DNA of 6,005 nucleotides from an uncultured Clostridia bacterium (GTDB lineage Bacteria > Bacillota > Clostridia > Oscillospirales > CAG-272). Positions 1-6,005 of the stretch are shown here, in pieces (positions within the stretch are counted from its first letter, which is position 1; every line of letters starts with the position of its first letter). The notes beneath the pieces were generated by a model that saw only the letters and a program-made list of their open reading frames with translations, did no database searches and was not told the origin of the DNA. A program made the translations under genes and the position numbers. Location: the NCBI GenBank assembly GCA_945485605.1, contig CALYSG010000104.1, forward strand, positions 1-6,005, read 5' to 3'.

Positions 1-162
1 TCATAAAGTGACAAAAAAAGAAACCTTTTAAGGAAAATAAATTCCACAAATCGTCCACTCGTATTTTATGCTTTTTTACGGAGAGACGTTACAGCTTTTT
101 GTTATTATGCACAACATCGGTGCAGACTGTTTGTCCTAAGCGACGAATATATTCCGTGTCGG
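1..162. other. AT-rich non-coding stretch upstream of the lipoprotein gene
   Basis: No convincing gene is seen. All three plus-strand frames meet a stop within the first 40 bases, so at most a few codons of an upstream gene could enter from the left. The stretch has several A and T runs (for example around 12-19 and 72-77) and a short CCTTTTAAGG palindrome near 24-33. I see no hairpin followed by a T-run strong enough to call a terminator. The sequence fits an ordinary intergenic region. Confidence 0.6.
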
Positions 163-196
163 TTGACTTTTCCTCCGGAAAAAGCTAAAATATAAT
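163..196 (+). promoter_or_regulatory. Sigma-A-type promoter of the lipoprotein gene
   Basis: A -35 box TTGACT (163-168) is followed after exactly 17 bases by a -10 box TAAAAT (186-191). This puts transcription start near 198, about 25 bases before the start codon. A better-looking hexamer TATAAT (191-196) overlaps the -10 box but sits 22 bases from the -35, so it is less likely to be used with it. The spacer holds a short inverted repeat, TTTTCC (168-173) and GGAAAA (177-182), around TCC, which could be a small operator or chance. Spacing and box quality are seen directly; activity is inferred. Confidence 0.6.
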
Positions 197-206
197 GTAA
201 ACCAAA

Positions 207-213
207 AAGGAGA
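207..213 (+). promoter_or_regulatory. Ribosome binding site of the lipoprotein gene
   Basis: AAGGAGA lies 9-10 bases before the ATG at 223, a normal distance. It supports this start, which also gives a complete lipoprotein signal peptide. Confidence 0.75.
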
Positions 214-222
214 CTCACTCAC

Positions 223-1632
223 ATGAAAAAACTGCTTGCGACAATATCGCTTTTGCTGTCTATCGTGCTTCTTTTGTCAGCCTGTGTCACACCTGATCTT
301 CCCGATGCAAACAACTCTCAGAACGGTTCCGGATCCGGCAGCTCATCCGACACCGATCCGGAGATCCCGGACGGACAGATAACCGTAGTTGAAAACGGAA
401 AAACCGAATACACTGTCATTAAACCGCAAAGATGCTCCGATCTTCTTACTAACTCACTTGTTACACTACGTAACATGTTCGGAGAAATATGCGGTGTAGA
501 TGTTAAAAAAAGTCTTTTGCCCTCGGACGACTGGGTCCAGGATCTCGGCAAGGATGAAGTTTATAAGAGCGACGCAAAGGAGATCCTTCTCGGCGCGACC
601 AACCGTCAGGAAACAAAGGACGTTCTCGATAAGCTGGACGAAGGCGAATACGCCGTCAGCGTCACCGATACGAAGATCGTCCTTGTAGGCAAAAACGAAT
701 ACCTTTCGACCCTCGCCATCTCGCTCTTCATAAAAGATTATCTCAGAAAGAGTGAAAACGGCAACCTTAAGCTCACCCCCGGAACATTTCATAAGGAAAA
801 ATCGAAAGTTCAGAATCTCGGCGACACCGACGCGACGCTCAGAATAATGACATTTAACATACTCGGGTCGAGTGAATCTCCCGACACGAGATATCCATAC
901 ATCATAAAGTCAATTTTGACTTACAATCCGGGCATCGTCTCGTTCCAGGAATGTAACGATAACTGCTATAGCAAGATCATATCAAAGCTCGACGGATACA
1001 AATCGGCGCATAACACGCACAGCGGAACGAGTACAAAGGTGTACACACCGATAATCTATCGCACGGACCTTTACAATTTAGTGGAATCCGGTCAGGAATG
1101 GCTCGACCAGCGCTATACGAAGACAAACACGAAATCGATCGGATGGGCAGTCTTTGAGGAGATTTCAACCGGAAAGAAGTTCGCCGTCGTCAATATGCAC
1201 GGCGCGCTCTGGGTAGACACCTACAAGCTTCCCGAAGGTAAGACCCACGCGCAGATGAAGAGCGAGGCACTCCTATGGAGAGTCGACAATATACGTCAGA
1301 TGAACGACCGCATGAAGGCGATACTTGAAAAGTACCCCGATATTCCATGCCTTTGGACCGGAGATTTCAACTTCACAAAGGACTCCGACGCATACAAGGC
1401 TGCCATTAACTACGGAATGAAGGACGCCGAATTCTCCGCGACCGAATCACACGACACCGGCACAAAAACGACACACGCCGTAGGTGTGGCACCGGCAACC
1501 GGAAATTCGATAGACCACGTTTTCGGAAACGACAAAGTGACGTTCCGCGTGCATAAGATCTGCAATACGGGTGACGACCTCAAGGGCTCAGATCACTGCC
1601 CGGTATTTGCCGACATCAAGTTCGAAAGCTGA
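223..1632 (+). CDS. Secreted lipoprotein with a C-terminal endonuclease/exonuclease/phosphatase domain
   Basis: This 469-residue protein begins with a lipoprotein signal peptide: Lys2-Lys3, a hydrophobic core, and lipobox LSAC with Cys21 as the likely lipidated residue. It should therefore sit on the outer face of the membrane. A Gly/Ser/Asp-rich flexible linker follows (about 28-50). Residues about 52-192 form a small alpha/beta domain with an EILLGATNR motif (120-127) and a KIVLVG strand. This resembles the non-catalytic N-terminal domains of alpha-glucuronidases and GH20-type enzymes. Residues about 205-468 are an EEP (DNase I/exonuclease III/sphingomyelinase-like) domain with all the usual metal and catalytic motifs: MTFNILG (209-215), FQE (Glu243), VNMHG (His326), GDFN (380-383), IDHVF (Asp431-His432) and SDHCPV (Asp457-His458). 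It is expected to be an active, metal-dependent phosphodiesterase or phosphatase. Whether the target is nucleic acid, lipid or phosphorylated glycan is not shown. The gene has its own promoter and may be read through into the next gene. Confidence 0.85.
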   Translation: MKKLLATISLLLSIVLLLSACVTPDLPDANNSQNGSGSGSSSDTDPEIPDGQITVVENGKTEYTVIKPQRCSDLLTNSLVTLRNMFGEICGVDVKKSLLPSDDWVQDLGKDEVYKSDAKEILLGATNRQETKDVLDKLDEGEYAVSVTDTKIVLVGKNEYLSTLAISLFIKDYLRKSENGNLKLTPGTFHKEKSKVQNLGDTDATLRIMTFNILGSSESPDTRYPYIIKSILTYNPGIVSFQECNDNCYSKIISKLDGYKSAHNTHSGTSTKVYTPIIYRTDLYNLVESGQEWLDQRYTKTNTKSIGWAVFEEISTGKKFAVVNMHGALWVDTYKLPEGKTHAQMKSEALLWRVDNIRQMNDRMKAILEKYPDIPCLWTGDFNFTKDSDAYKAAINYGMKDAEFSATESHDTGTKTTHAVGVAPATGNSIDHVFGNDKVTFRVHKICNTGDDLKGSDHCPVFADIKFES

Positions 1633-1701
1633 ACATTAACTGAATAACAAAACAGATTCCCGTTCATATACTGGAAGAGAAAATGCTTCCGGAGGTAATA
1701 T
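1633..1701 (+). promoter_or_regulatory. Intergenic gap with ribosome binding site and a small hairpin overlapping it
   Basis: GGAGG (1691-1695), 6 bases before the ATG at 1702, is a strong ribosome binding site and fixes that start. No terminator separates the two plus-strand genes, so read-through is possible. A -10-like TATACT (1667-1672) has no good -35 partner, so a separate promoter is uncertain. CTGGAAG (1671-1677) can pair with CTTCCGG (1686-1692) as a 7-bp stem including one G-U pair. This would cover the first two bases of GGAGG and could damp translation mildly. Confidence 0.5.
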
Positions 1702-2739
1702 ATGAGCGGGAATGATTTTTTAAGAAGCTATTTCTGTGCCGCGAACAGCGGGAACGGCTTTGTCAGCTTCTACGACGGACTTATCGGAAAAGCCGAGAGA
1801 GTCTTCATCATAAAAGGAGGTCCCGGCACGGGAAAGAGCCGCTTCCTTCACGAGGTAGCGAGTGCCGCGAATAAAAAGCTTCACACTGTCGATTATTACT
1901 ACTGTTCGTCCGACAGCTCTTCACTCGACGCAATAATGATTGACGGCAAAACACTTTTCCTTGACGGCACGGCACCTCATTCGGTCGAAACAGCACTCCC
2001 GGGAGTGAGGGACAACATAATCGACCTCGGCGCGTTCTGGGATGTAGCCGCACTTATCGGTCAACGAAAAAGGATCACTGAGCTGAACCGAAAAAAAGCA
2101 CTCTGCTTCGGCAGAGCATACGGATATCTTTCAGCCGCCGCAGATGCATCTGCGGTCGCGGATTCGGTATCGGCGAGCTTCGTCCTTAAGGATAAGCTGA
2201 ACTCTGCCGCGCGCCGTGCGCTGTCTTCGATTCCGTGCGGAGAAGGATTTGAGACTACACGCGTCGCCCTTCGTTCGATCGGAATGAACGGAGATGTAAG
2301 GCTCGACACATTCGAACGGATAGCGGAACGCTATACTCCTATCATAGATTTTCACGGAACTGCACACCTTTTTATCTCGGCTCTTATAAAAGAAGCCGAA
2401 AAGAAAAAGCTGCGCGTAACAGTCGCCGTCGATCCGCTTGACATAAAAAAAGCAGACGCCGTTTTCTTTGACGACAGCGGTATTGCATTCGGGATCGGCG
2501 GAGAAGGTGATAAAAAGATCAATATGCGAAGGTTCGCCGACCTTCCCTCCTGCCGCCTTTGCCGCAACGAATACAGGCTCGCAGACGCATTCCGCCGCGG
2601 ACTTACCGACGGAGCGCTCGCCTCACTCAAAGCGGCATCGGTCTATCACTTTGCCCTTGAAAAAATTTACGGCGAAGCCATGGACTTCGCCGCAAAAGAA
2701 GAATATACCGATAATTTTATTTCAGAGCTGTTAGGCTGA
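1702..2739 (+). CDS. P-loop nucleotide-binding protein with two related halves (PRK06851-like)
   Basis: This 345-residue protein is probably cytoplasmic, with no signal peptide or membrane segment. The first half has a clear Walker A motif, GGPGTGKS (39-46), after a hydrophobic strand (VFII). It also has a DSSSLDA segment (71-77) and a FLDGTAPH motif (86-93) that may act as the Walker B region. These features match, from memory, a conserved ATPase family of Bacillus and Clostridium (PRK06851-like) whose function I do not know. The second half repeats the pattern without a working P-loop: HGTAH (218-222) sits where PGTGK does, and AEKKKL (232-237) where AANKKL does, with no gap between these blocks. 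DAVFF (252-256) then corresponds to DAIMI (76-80) after a one-residue shift. So it is an internal duplication with a vestigial second site. The start is fixed by GGAGG 6 bases upstream. Its last 9 bases overlap the end of the convergent ABC gene. ATP or GTP binding is well supported; biological role is unknown. Confidence 0.85.
   Translation: MSGNDFLRSYFCAANSGNGFVSFYDGLIGKAERVFIIKGGPGTGKSRFLHEVASAANKKLHTVDYYYCSSDSSSLDAIMIDGKTLFLDGTAPHSVETALPGVRDNIIDLGAFWDVAALIGQRKRITELNRKKALCFGRAYGYLSAAADASAVADSVSASFVLKDKLNSAARRALSSIPCGEGFETTRVALRSIGMNGDVRLDTFERIAERYTPIIDFHGTAHLFISALIKEAEKKKLRVTVAVDPLDIKKADAVFFDDSGIAFGIGGEGDKKINMRRFADLPSCRLCRNEYRLADAFRRGLTDGALASLKAASVYHFALEKIYGEAMDFAAKEEYTDNFISELLG
1994..2155. 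repeat. Cluster of three perfect inverted repeats inside the P-loop gene
   Basis: CACTCCCGGGAGTG (1994-2007) is a 14-bp perfect palindrome. CTCTGC-TTCG-GCAGAG (2101-2116) is a 6-bp stem closing a TTCG tetraloop. CCGCAGATGCATCTGCGG (2138-2155) is an 18-bp perfect palindrome. The last two share GCAGA/TCTGC arms, so their RNA could also pair with each other in alternative ways. All are in frame and code ordinary residues (A98-R103, L134-A139, A146-V152). A function is not shown; chance is possible. Confidence 0.5.
2091..2116 (-). terminator. Possible second minus-strand terminator inside the P-loop gene
   Basis: Read on the minus strand, the stem CTCTGC/GCAGAG with a CGAA loop (2101-2116), extendable by two G-U pairs, is followed three bases later by seven Ts (2091-2097). 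It lies about 615 bases beyond the end of the ABC operon and could act as a backup stop for antisense transcripts. The T-run is explained equally well by Lys codons of the plus-strand gene, so confidence is low. Confidence 0.25.
2660..2692 (-). terminator. Rho-independent terminator of the ABC exporter operon
   Basis: On the minus strand, CGGCGAAG (2685-2692) and CTTCGCCG (2670-2677) form a perfect 8-bp GC-rich stem with a 7-base loop, followed by TAAATTTTTT (2660-2669). The stem begins 38 bases past the ABC stop codon, a usual terminator distance. The element lies wholly within the coding sequence of the convergent P-loop gene (codons for about residues 320-331). Read on the plus strand it lacks a T-run, so it should work in one direction only. 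Confidence 0.6.
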
Positions 2740-4485
2740 TACCGCTCTGCCGCTGTTCCAAAGTACCGAGTAGAAGCCTCCCGCCGCTAAAAGCTCTTCG
2801 TGAGTTCCCCGCTCGATGACCTTGCCATCCTTCATAACGAGGATCAGGTCGGCATCAAGGATCGTCGAAAGTCTGTGTGCGACGACAAAGCTCGTATGTC
2901 CCTTCGTCATCTGATCGAAGCATTGCTTGATCTTTGCCTCGGTACGCGTATCGATCGATGAGGTCGCCTCGTCAAGTATCAGCATCGGCGGCTCGGTAAG
3001 CATCACTCGGGCTATGCAGAGAAGCTGTCGCTCTCCCTCGGAAAGCATTCCGGCAATGCCTACCTGCGTATCGTAGCCGTCGGGAAGCCTCTCTATAAAC
3101 TTATCCGCACGTGCTTTTACGGCGGCGGCACGGATCTCATCATCGGTCGCGTCGGGCTTGCCCATCGCGATGTTCTCACGAACGGTCCCGGGCATAAGCC
3201 ATGTTTCCTGCAGCACCATTCCGTATGCCGCGCGAAGCGAATGTCGGGTAACATCCTTAATTGGGTGCGAATCTACCGAGATCGTTCCCGAATCGGTATC
3301 GTAGAATCGCATCAGAAGGTTTATAAGTGTCGTCTTACCGCATCCTGTCGGGCCTACTATCGCGACCTTCATGCCCGGCCTTACCTCAAGATCAAGGTCC
3401 TCTATCAGCTTTTTGTCCTTTACATAAGAGAAACAAACGTGGTCGAGCCTGACCTCTCCATCCGGGGTCTCAAGTATCTCCGGAGCCTCGGAGATCTCGG
3501 GCTCGGCATCTATTATACCGAATATCCTCTCGGCAGCTGCCATAGCGCCCTGAAGCTCGGTTATTACACCGGATATCTCATTGAAAGGCTTCGTGTACTG
3601 ATTGGCATACGAAAGCATTCTCGTCAGCATACCGGCAGTAAACGTGGGATTCGATATCGCGGTGATCGCACCGACTGCCGCAACGACGGCGTAAACTATA
3701 CTGTTGACGAAACGCGTTACCGGATTCGTCAGCGACGACCAGAAGATAGCCTTAAGCGAAACACGCTTGAGCCTTCCGTTTATCTCATCGAATTCTGCCT
3801 GTGTTTTTTCGCGACGAGAGTAAGTCTGCACGGTCTTCTGTCCCGATATCATTTCGTTTGTGAAGGCAGTCTGCTCTCCCCTGACCTCCGCCTGCTCGCG
3901 AAAGAAGCCGTAGGATTTCTTTGACACGAGCCGTGCCGCCACGAGCGAAAGAGGCGTCACAACGACAACGGCAAGGGCTATCCACGGCGACGACCGGAAC
4001 ATGAGCACGAGCGTTCCGATTATCGTAATTACACCCGTGAAAAACTGCGTGAATCCGGTAAGCAGTCCGTCGCCGACCTGCTCCGCGTCAGAGGTAACAC
4101 GGCTGACTATGTCACCGGAAGGAATACGGTCGAGGTATGAAAACGGCAGTCTCTGGATCTTCTCAAACGCCATTCTGCGCATATCGGCGACAGTGCCGTA
4201 GGTTATCCTGTTATTGAAAAGGTTCATAACATACTGTGCAAGGCCCGCAATGCCCGCAGCGACTGCGATCTTTGTAAGGCAGATGCCGACAGCTGTAAAA
4301 TCCACCTTCCCGAATTCGACCGCAAGGTCGATGACCTCTCCGACGAAAACGGGTATCAAGAGTGACGCCACAACGTAAATCGCCGCACAAATGAGAGTTC
4401 CGAAGACGAGGAAACCTCTCTTCTTTATAACCGAAAGCACTCTGCCGAGAGCCTTTATGCTGTTTTTACCGATCTTCTTGCTCAC
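2731..4485 (-). CDS. Heterodimeric ABC exporter, catalytic half-transporter (TM288/LmrD-like)
   Basis: This complete 584-residue half-transporter has an exporter-type membrane domain (about 20-320; membrane segments near 25-45, 63-88, 145-165, 168-188 and 255-278, plus a sixth around 285-310) and an ATPase domain (about 343-580). Visible motifs are A-loop Tyr354, Walker A GPTGCGKT (378-385), Q-loop Gln426, Walker B MLILDE with catalytic Glu506, D-loop SSID and switch His537. The signature is deviant: LSEGE (481-485) instead of LSGGQ. Intact catalytic residues with a non-standard signature mark the catalytic partner of a heterodimeric exporter. The start is GTG, overlapping the upstream stop as GTGA, with GGGAGG 9 bases before it; this implies coupled translation and roughly equal amounts of the two subunits. 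It probably acts in the cytoplasmic membrane exporting drugs, lipids or peptides. The substrate cannot be read from sequence. Confidence 0.93.
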   Translation of the reverse strand: MSKKIGKNSIKALGRVLSVIKKRGFLVFGTLICAAIYVVASLLIPVFVGEVIDLAVEFGKVDFTAVGICLTKIAVAAGIAGLAQYVMNLFNNRITYGTVADMRRMAFEKIQRLPFSYLDRIPSGDIVSRVTSDAEQVGDGLLTGFTQFFTGVITIIGTLVLMFRSSPWIALAVVVVTPLSLVAARLVSKKSYGFFREQAEVRGEQTAFTNEMISGQKTVQTYSRREKTQAEFDEINGRLKRVSLKAIFWSSLTNPVTRFVNSIVYAVVAAVGAITAISNPTFTAGMLTRMLSYANQYTKPFNEISGVITELQGAMAAAERIFGIIDAEPEISEAPEILETPDGEVRLDHVCFSYVKDKKLIEDLDLEVRPGMKVAIVGPTGCGKTTLINLLMRFYDTDSGTISVDSHPIKDVTRHSLRAAYGMVLQETWLMPGTVRENIAMGKPDATDDEIRAAAVKARADKFIERLPDGYDTQVGIAGMLSEGERQLLCIARVMLTEPPMLILDEATSSIDTRTEAKIKQCFDQMTKGHTSFVVAHRLSTILDADLILVMKDGKVIERGTHEELLAAGGFYSVLWNSGRAVSA

Positions 4486-4500
4486 AGCGATTCGCCTCCC
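4482..4500 (-). promoter_or_regulatory. GTGA stop/start overlap and ribosome binding site between the two ABC genes
   Basis: The upstream TGA (4482-4484) and the downstream GTG start (4483-4485) share bases as GTGA. GGGAGG (4495-4500, read on the minus strand) stands 9 bases before the GTG. The arrangement decides the start codon and suggests translational coupling of the two subunits. Confidence 0.8.
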
Positions 4501-6005
4501 TTCTGGGAATCACAGATCTCACGGTATACCTCACAGCCACGGTAAAGCTCATCGTGCTTTCCTATACCGACTGCTCGTCCGCCGTCAAGAACGACTATTC
4601 TGTCGCATCCCGCAACGCTCTCCACCCTCTGCGACACAATAAAGACCGCGGGATCGTAGTCAAGCTCCCTTATTGCCCGTCTCAGCGATGCCTCAGTCGC
4701 TCGGTCAAGTGCCGAAGAGCTGTCATCGAGGACAAGGATATCGGGCTTTCTGACAAGTGCGCGCGCCACATTAAGCCTCTGACGCTGACCGCCCGATAGA
4801 TTTCTTCCCCCTTGCTCTATCATATAGGACAGTCCGCCCTTTTTTTCTTCGACAATATTCCCTATCTGAGCCTCCTTGAGTGCCGCCGTGATCTCCTCGT
4901 CGGTCGCGCAGGGATCTCCCCACCTTATATTGTCCCTTATACTTCCCCGGAACAGAGTGGCGTGCTGTGCGACATATCCTATATGACGGCGAAGCTCATC
5001 GGGATCGTACTCTCTGACATCTCTCCCGCCGACCTCGACCGAGCCGTTGCTGACATCGTAAAACCTCGGGATAAGACCTACGAGCGAGGATTTTCCGGAA
5101 CCCGTACCGCCGATAATACCTATCTTTTCACCCTTTTTGACGGTAAGGTCAATGTTTTCAAGCACTTTTCCGGAGGCACCCGGATATTCAAAGGACACAT
5201 TGCGGAATACGACAGCAGGCGCTCCCTCAATCGGAGTTGCGCTCTCTTTTGACATAGGCATACCGGGCTCCTCACCTATCACCGCCGAAATACGGTCGGC
5301 GCAGGCAAGCGAACGCGTTATAGTTATAACAAGGTTGGCAAATTTGATCAGCTCGACAAGTATCTGCGTAAGATAATTGTAAAGCGCTATAAGTTTTCCG
5401 TTCGTAAGAAGTCCGTCATTGACTGCATGACTGCCGTTATTCAGCATAAGTATAACGGCAAGGTTCACGATGACATATGTCAAAGGATTCAAAATCCCCG
5501 AGATCCTTCCCGCAAGAAGCTGGAAACGGTTGAGATTTCTGTTTCGTCTGTCGAATTCGGCATTGCGACTGTCTTCAAGTCTGAAGGCGCGTATGACTCT
5601 CTCACCCTCAAGATCGGAACGGAGAAGCCCGGTCACACCGTCAAGTCCGCCCTGCGCCTTTCGGTAAAGCGGAATGCCGGCAAGCAGTATTATCATTACC
5701 ACGATCGCGAGCACGGGAATGACTATTATGAAGGCAAGCGTCGCCGAGGGTGCCGTCGAACCTACTATCAGCGCACCGATAAGTGCTCCGAGCACGACGA
5801 ACGGTGAGCGCAGGAGCAGTCTCAGCGTAAGATTCACTCCGGTCTGCACCTGATTTACATCGCTTGTCATGCGCGTTATGAGTGTTCCCGTTCCGGCGCG
5901 GTCGAGTTGTGAAAAGGACAGGCTCTGTATCCTTGCGAAAAGTACCGACCTTATGTCACCGGCAAAGCCGCACGCCGCCTTGGCGGAGAAATATTGTGCC
6001 GTCAG
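4482..6005 (-). CDS. Heterodimeric ABC exporter, degenerate-site half-transporter (TM287/LmrC-like), 5' end outside the window
   Basis: The open frame runs off the right edge, so the gene is partial: 507 residues are visible and roughly 70 are missing, including the first membrane segment. The internal ATG at 5868-5870 is not the start, because the 45 residues before it are typical exporter sequence (FARIQSLSFSQLDRAGTG, then TLITRMTSDVNQVQ). Numbering from the first visible residue, membrane segments lie near 63-83, 87-110, 166-190 and 202-225, and the ATPase domain spans about 262-505. It has Walker A GGTGSGKS (299-306), Q-loop Gln347 and a perfect LSGGQ (403-407). However, Walker B reads ILVLDD, with Asp428 in place of the catalytic Glu, and the switch His is Gln459. 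These are the marks of the non-catalytic partner in TM287/288-type heterodimers. Its LSGGQ would complete the active ATP site with the partner encoded just downstream. The operon promoter is outside the window. Confidence 0.93.
   Translation of the reverse strand: MTAQYFSAKAACGFAGDIRSVLFARIQSLSFSQLDRAGTGTLITRMTSDVNQVQTGVNLTLRLLLRSPFVVLGALIGALIVGSTAPSATLAFIIVIPVLAIVVMIILLAGIPLYRKAQGGLDGVTGLLRSDLEGERVIRAFRLEDSRNAEFDRRNRNLNRFQLLAGRISGILNPLTYVIVNLAVILMLNNGSHAVNDGLLTNGKLIALYNYLTQILVELIKFANLVITITRSLACADRISAVIGEEPGMPMSKESATPIEGAPAVVFRNVSFEYPGASGKVLENIDLTVKKGEKIGIIGGTGSGKSSLVGLIPRFYDVSNGSVEVGGRDVREYDPDELRRHIGYVAQHATLFRGSIRDNIRWGDPCATDEEITAALKEAQIGNIVEEKKGGLSYMIEQGGRNLSGGQRQRLNVARALVRKPDILVLDDSSSALDRATEASLRRAIRELDYDPAVFIVSQRVESVAGCDRIVVLDGGRAVGIGKHDELYRGCEVYREICDSQKGGESL

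Noticed and set aside
191..196. Perfect TATAAT as the main -10 box
   Set aside because: It is 22 bases from TTGACT, too far for normal sigma-A spacing. The overlapping TAAAAT at 186-191 gives the ideal 17, although TATAAT could still help or be used alone.
329..338. CCGGATCCGG palindrome in the lipoprotein linker
   Set aside because: Only 10 bp, in a Gly/Ser-coding repeat-like stretch, and expected by chance in a window this size.
466..792. Minus-strand open frame of 108 codons opposite the lipoprotein gene
   Set aside because: It lies opposite a clear coding region with signal peptide and domains, and has no convincing start context.
3241..3924. Plus-strand open frame of 227 codons antisense to the catalytic ABC gene
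   Set aside because: Its product is rich in Arg and Tyr with no recognisable domain, it lacks a good ribosome binding site, and the minus-strand frame is an unmistakable ABC exporter.
4812..5252. Plus-strand open frame of 146 codons antisense to the degenerate ABC gene
   Set aside because: It is fully inside the ATPase domain coding region on the other strand and shows no motif of its own.
5427..5807. Plus-strand open frame of 126 codons antisense to the ABC membrane domain
   Set aside because: Low-complexity Arg/Lys/Tyr-rich translation with no domain; a by-product of codon bias in the real gene.

Overview
The window looks like chromosomal DNA from a low-to-mid GC Firmicute, most likely an uncultured gut-type clostridium (Oscillospirales/Christensenellales-like). 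The reasons are strong GGAGG-type ribosome binding sites, a Gram-positive-style lipoprotein with a Gly/Ser-rich linker, a P-loop protein of a kind I know from Bacillus/Clostridium genomes (PRK06851-like), and a heterodimeric ABC exporter pair of the TM287/288 (LmrCD, BmrCD) type. The taxonomy is inference. There are no tRNA or rRNA genes, CRISPR arrays or insertion sequences.

Layout: positions 1-222 hold no gene, but they end in a good sigma-A-type promoter and a ribosome binding site. Positions 223-1632 (+) encode a secreted lipoprotein. A small alpha/beta domain resembling the N-terminal domains of some glycoside hydrolases precedes a complete endonuclease/exonuclease/phosphatase (EEP) catalytic domain. 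After a 69-base gap, 1702-2739 (+) encodes a P-loop nucleotide-binding protein built from two related halves, of which only the first keeps a working Walker A motif. On the minus strand, 4482-6005 is the 3' part of an ABC exporter half-transporter whose start lies off the right edge. It overlaps by GTGA the complete second half-transporter at 2731-4485.

How the genes work together: the two ABC genes form one translationally coupled operon and should give a heterodimer. The upstream subunit has a degenerate ATPase site (Asp for the catalytic Glu, Gln for the switch His) and a perfect LSGGQ. The downstream subunit has the intact catalytic residues and a deviant LSEGE signature. One consensus and one degenerate ATP site is the expected arrangement for this class. 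The substrate cannot be told from sequence. The operon meets the P-loop gene tail to tail with a 9-base coding overlap, and its best terminator (8-bp GC-rich hairpin plus T-run) lies inside the P-loop gene, in antisense.

No clearly new multi-gene system is visible. The points most worth a second look are the duplicated P-loop protein with a vestigial second site, the cluster of perfect palindromes within its coding sequence, the overlapping convergent gene ends with an antisense terminator, and the lipoprotein's domain combination.
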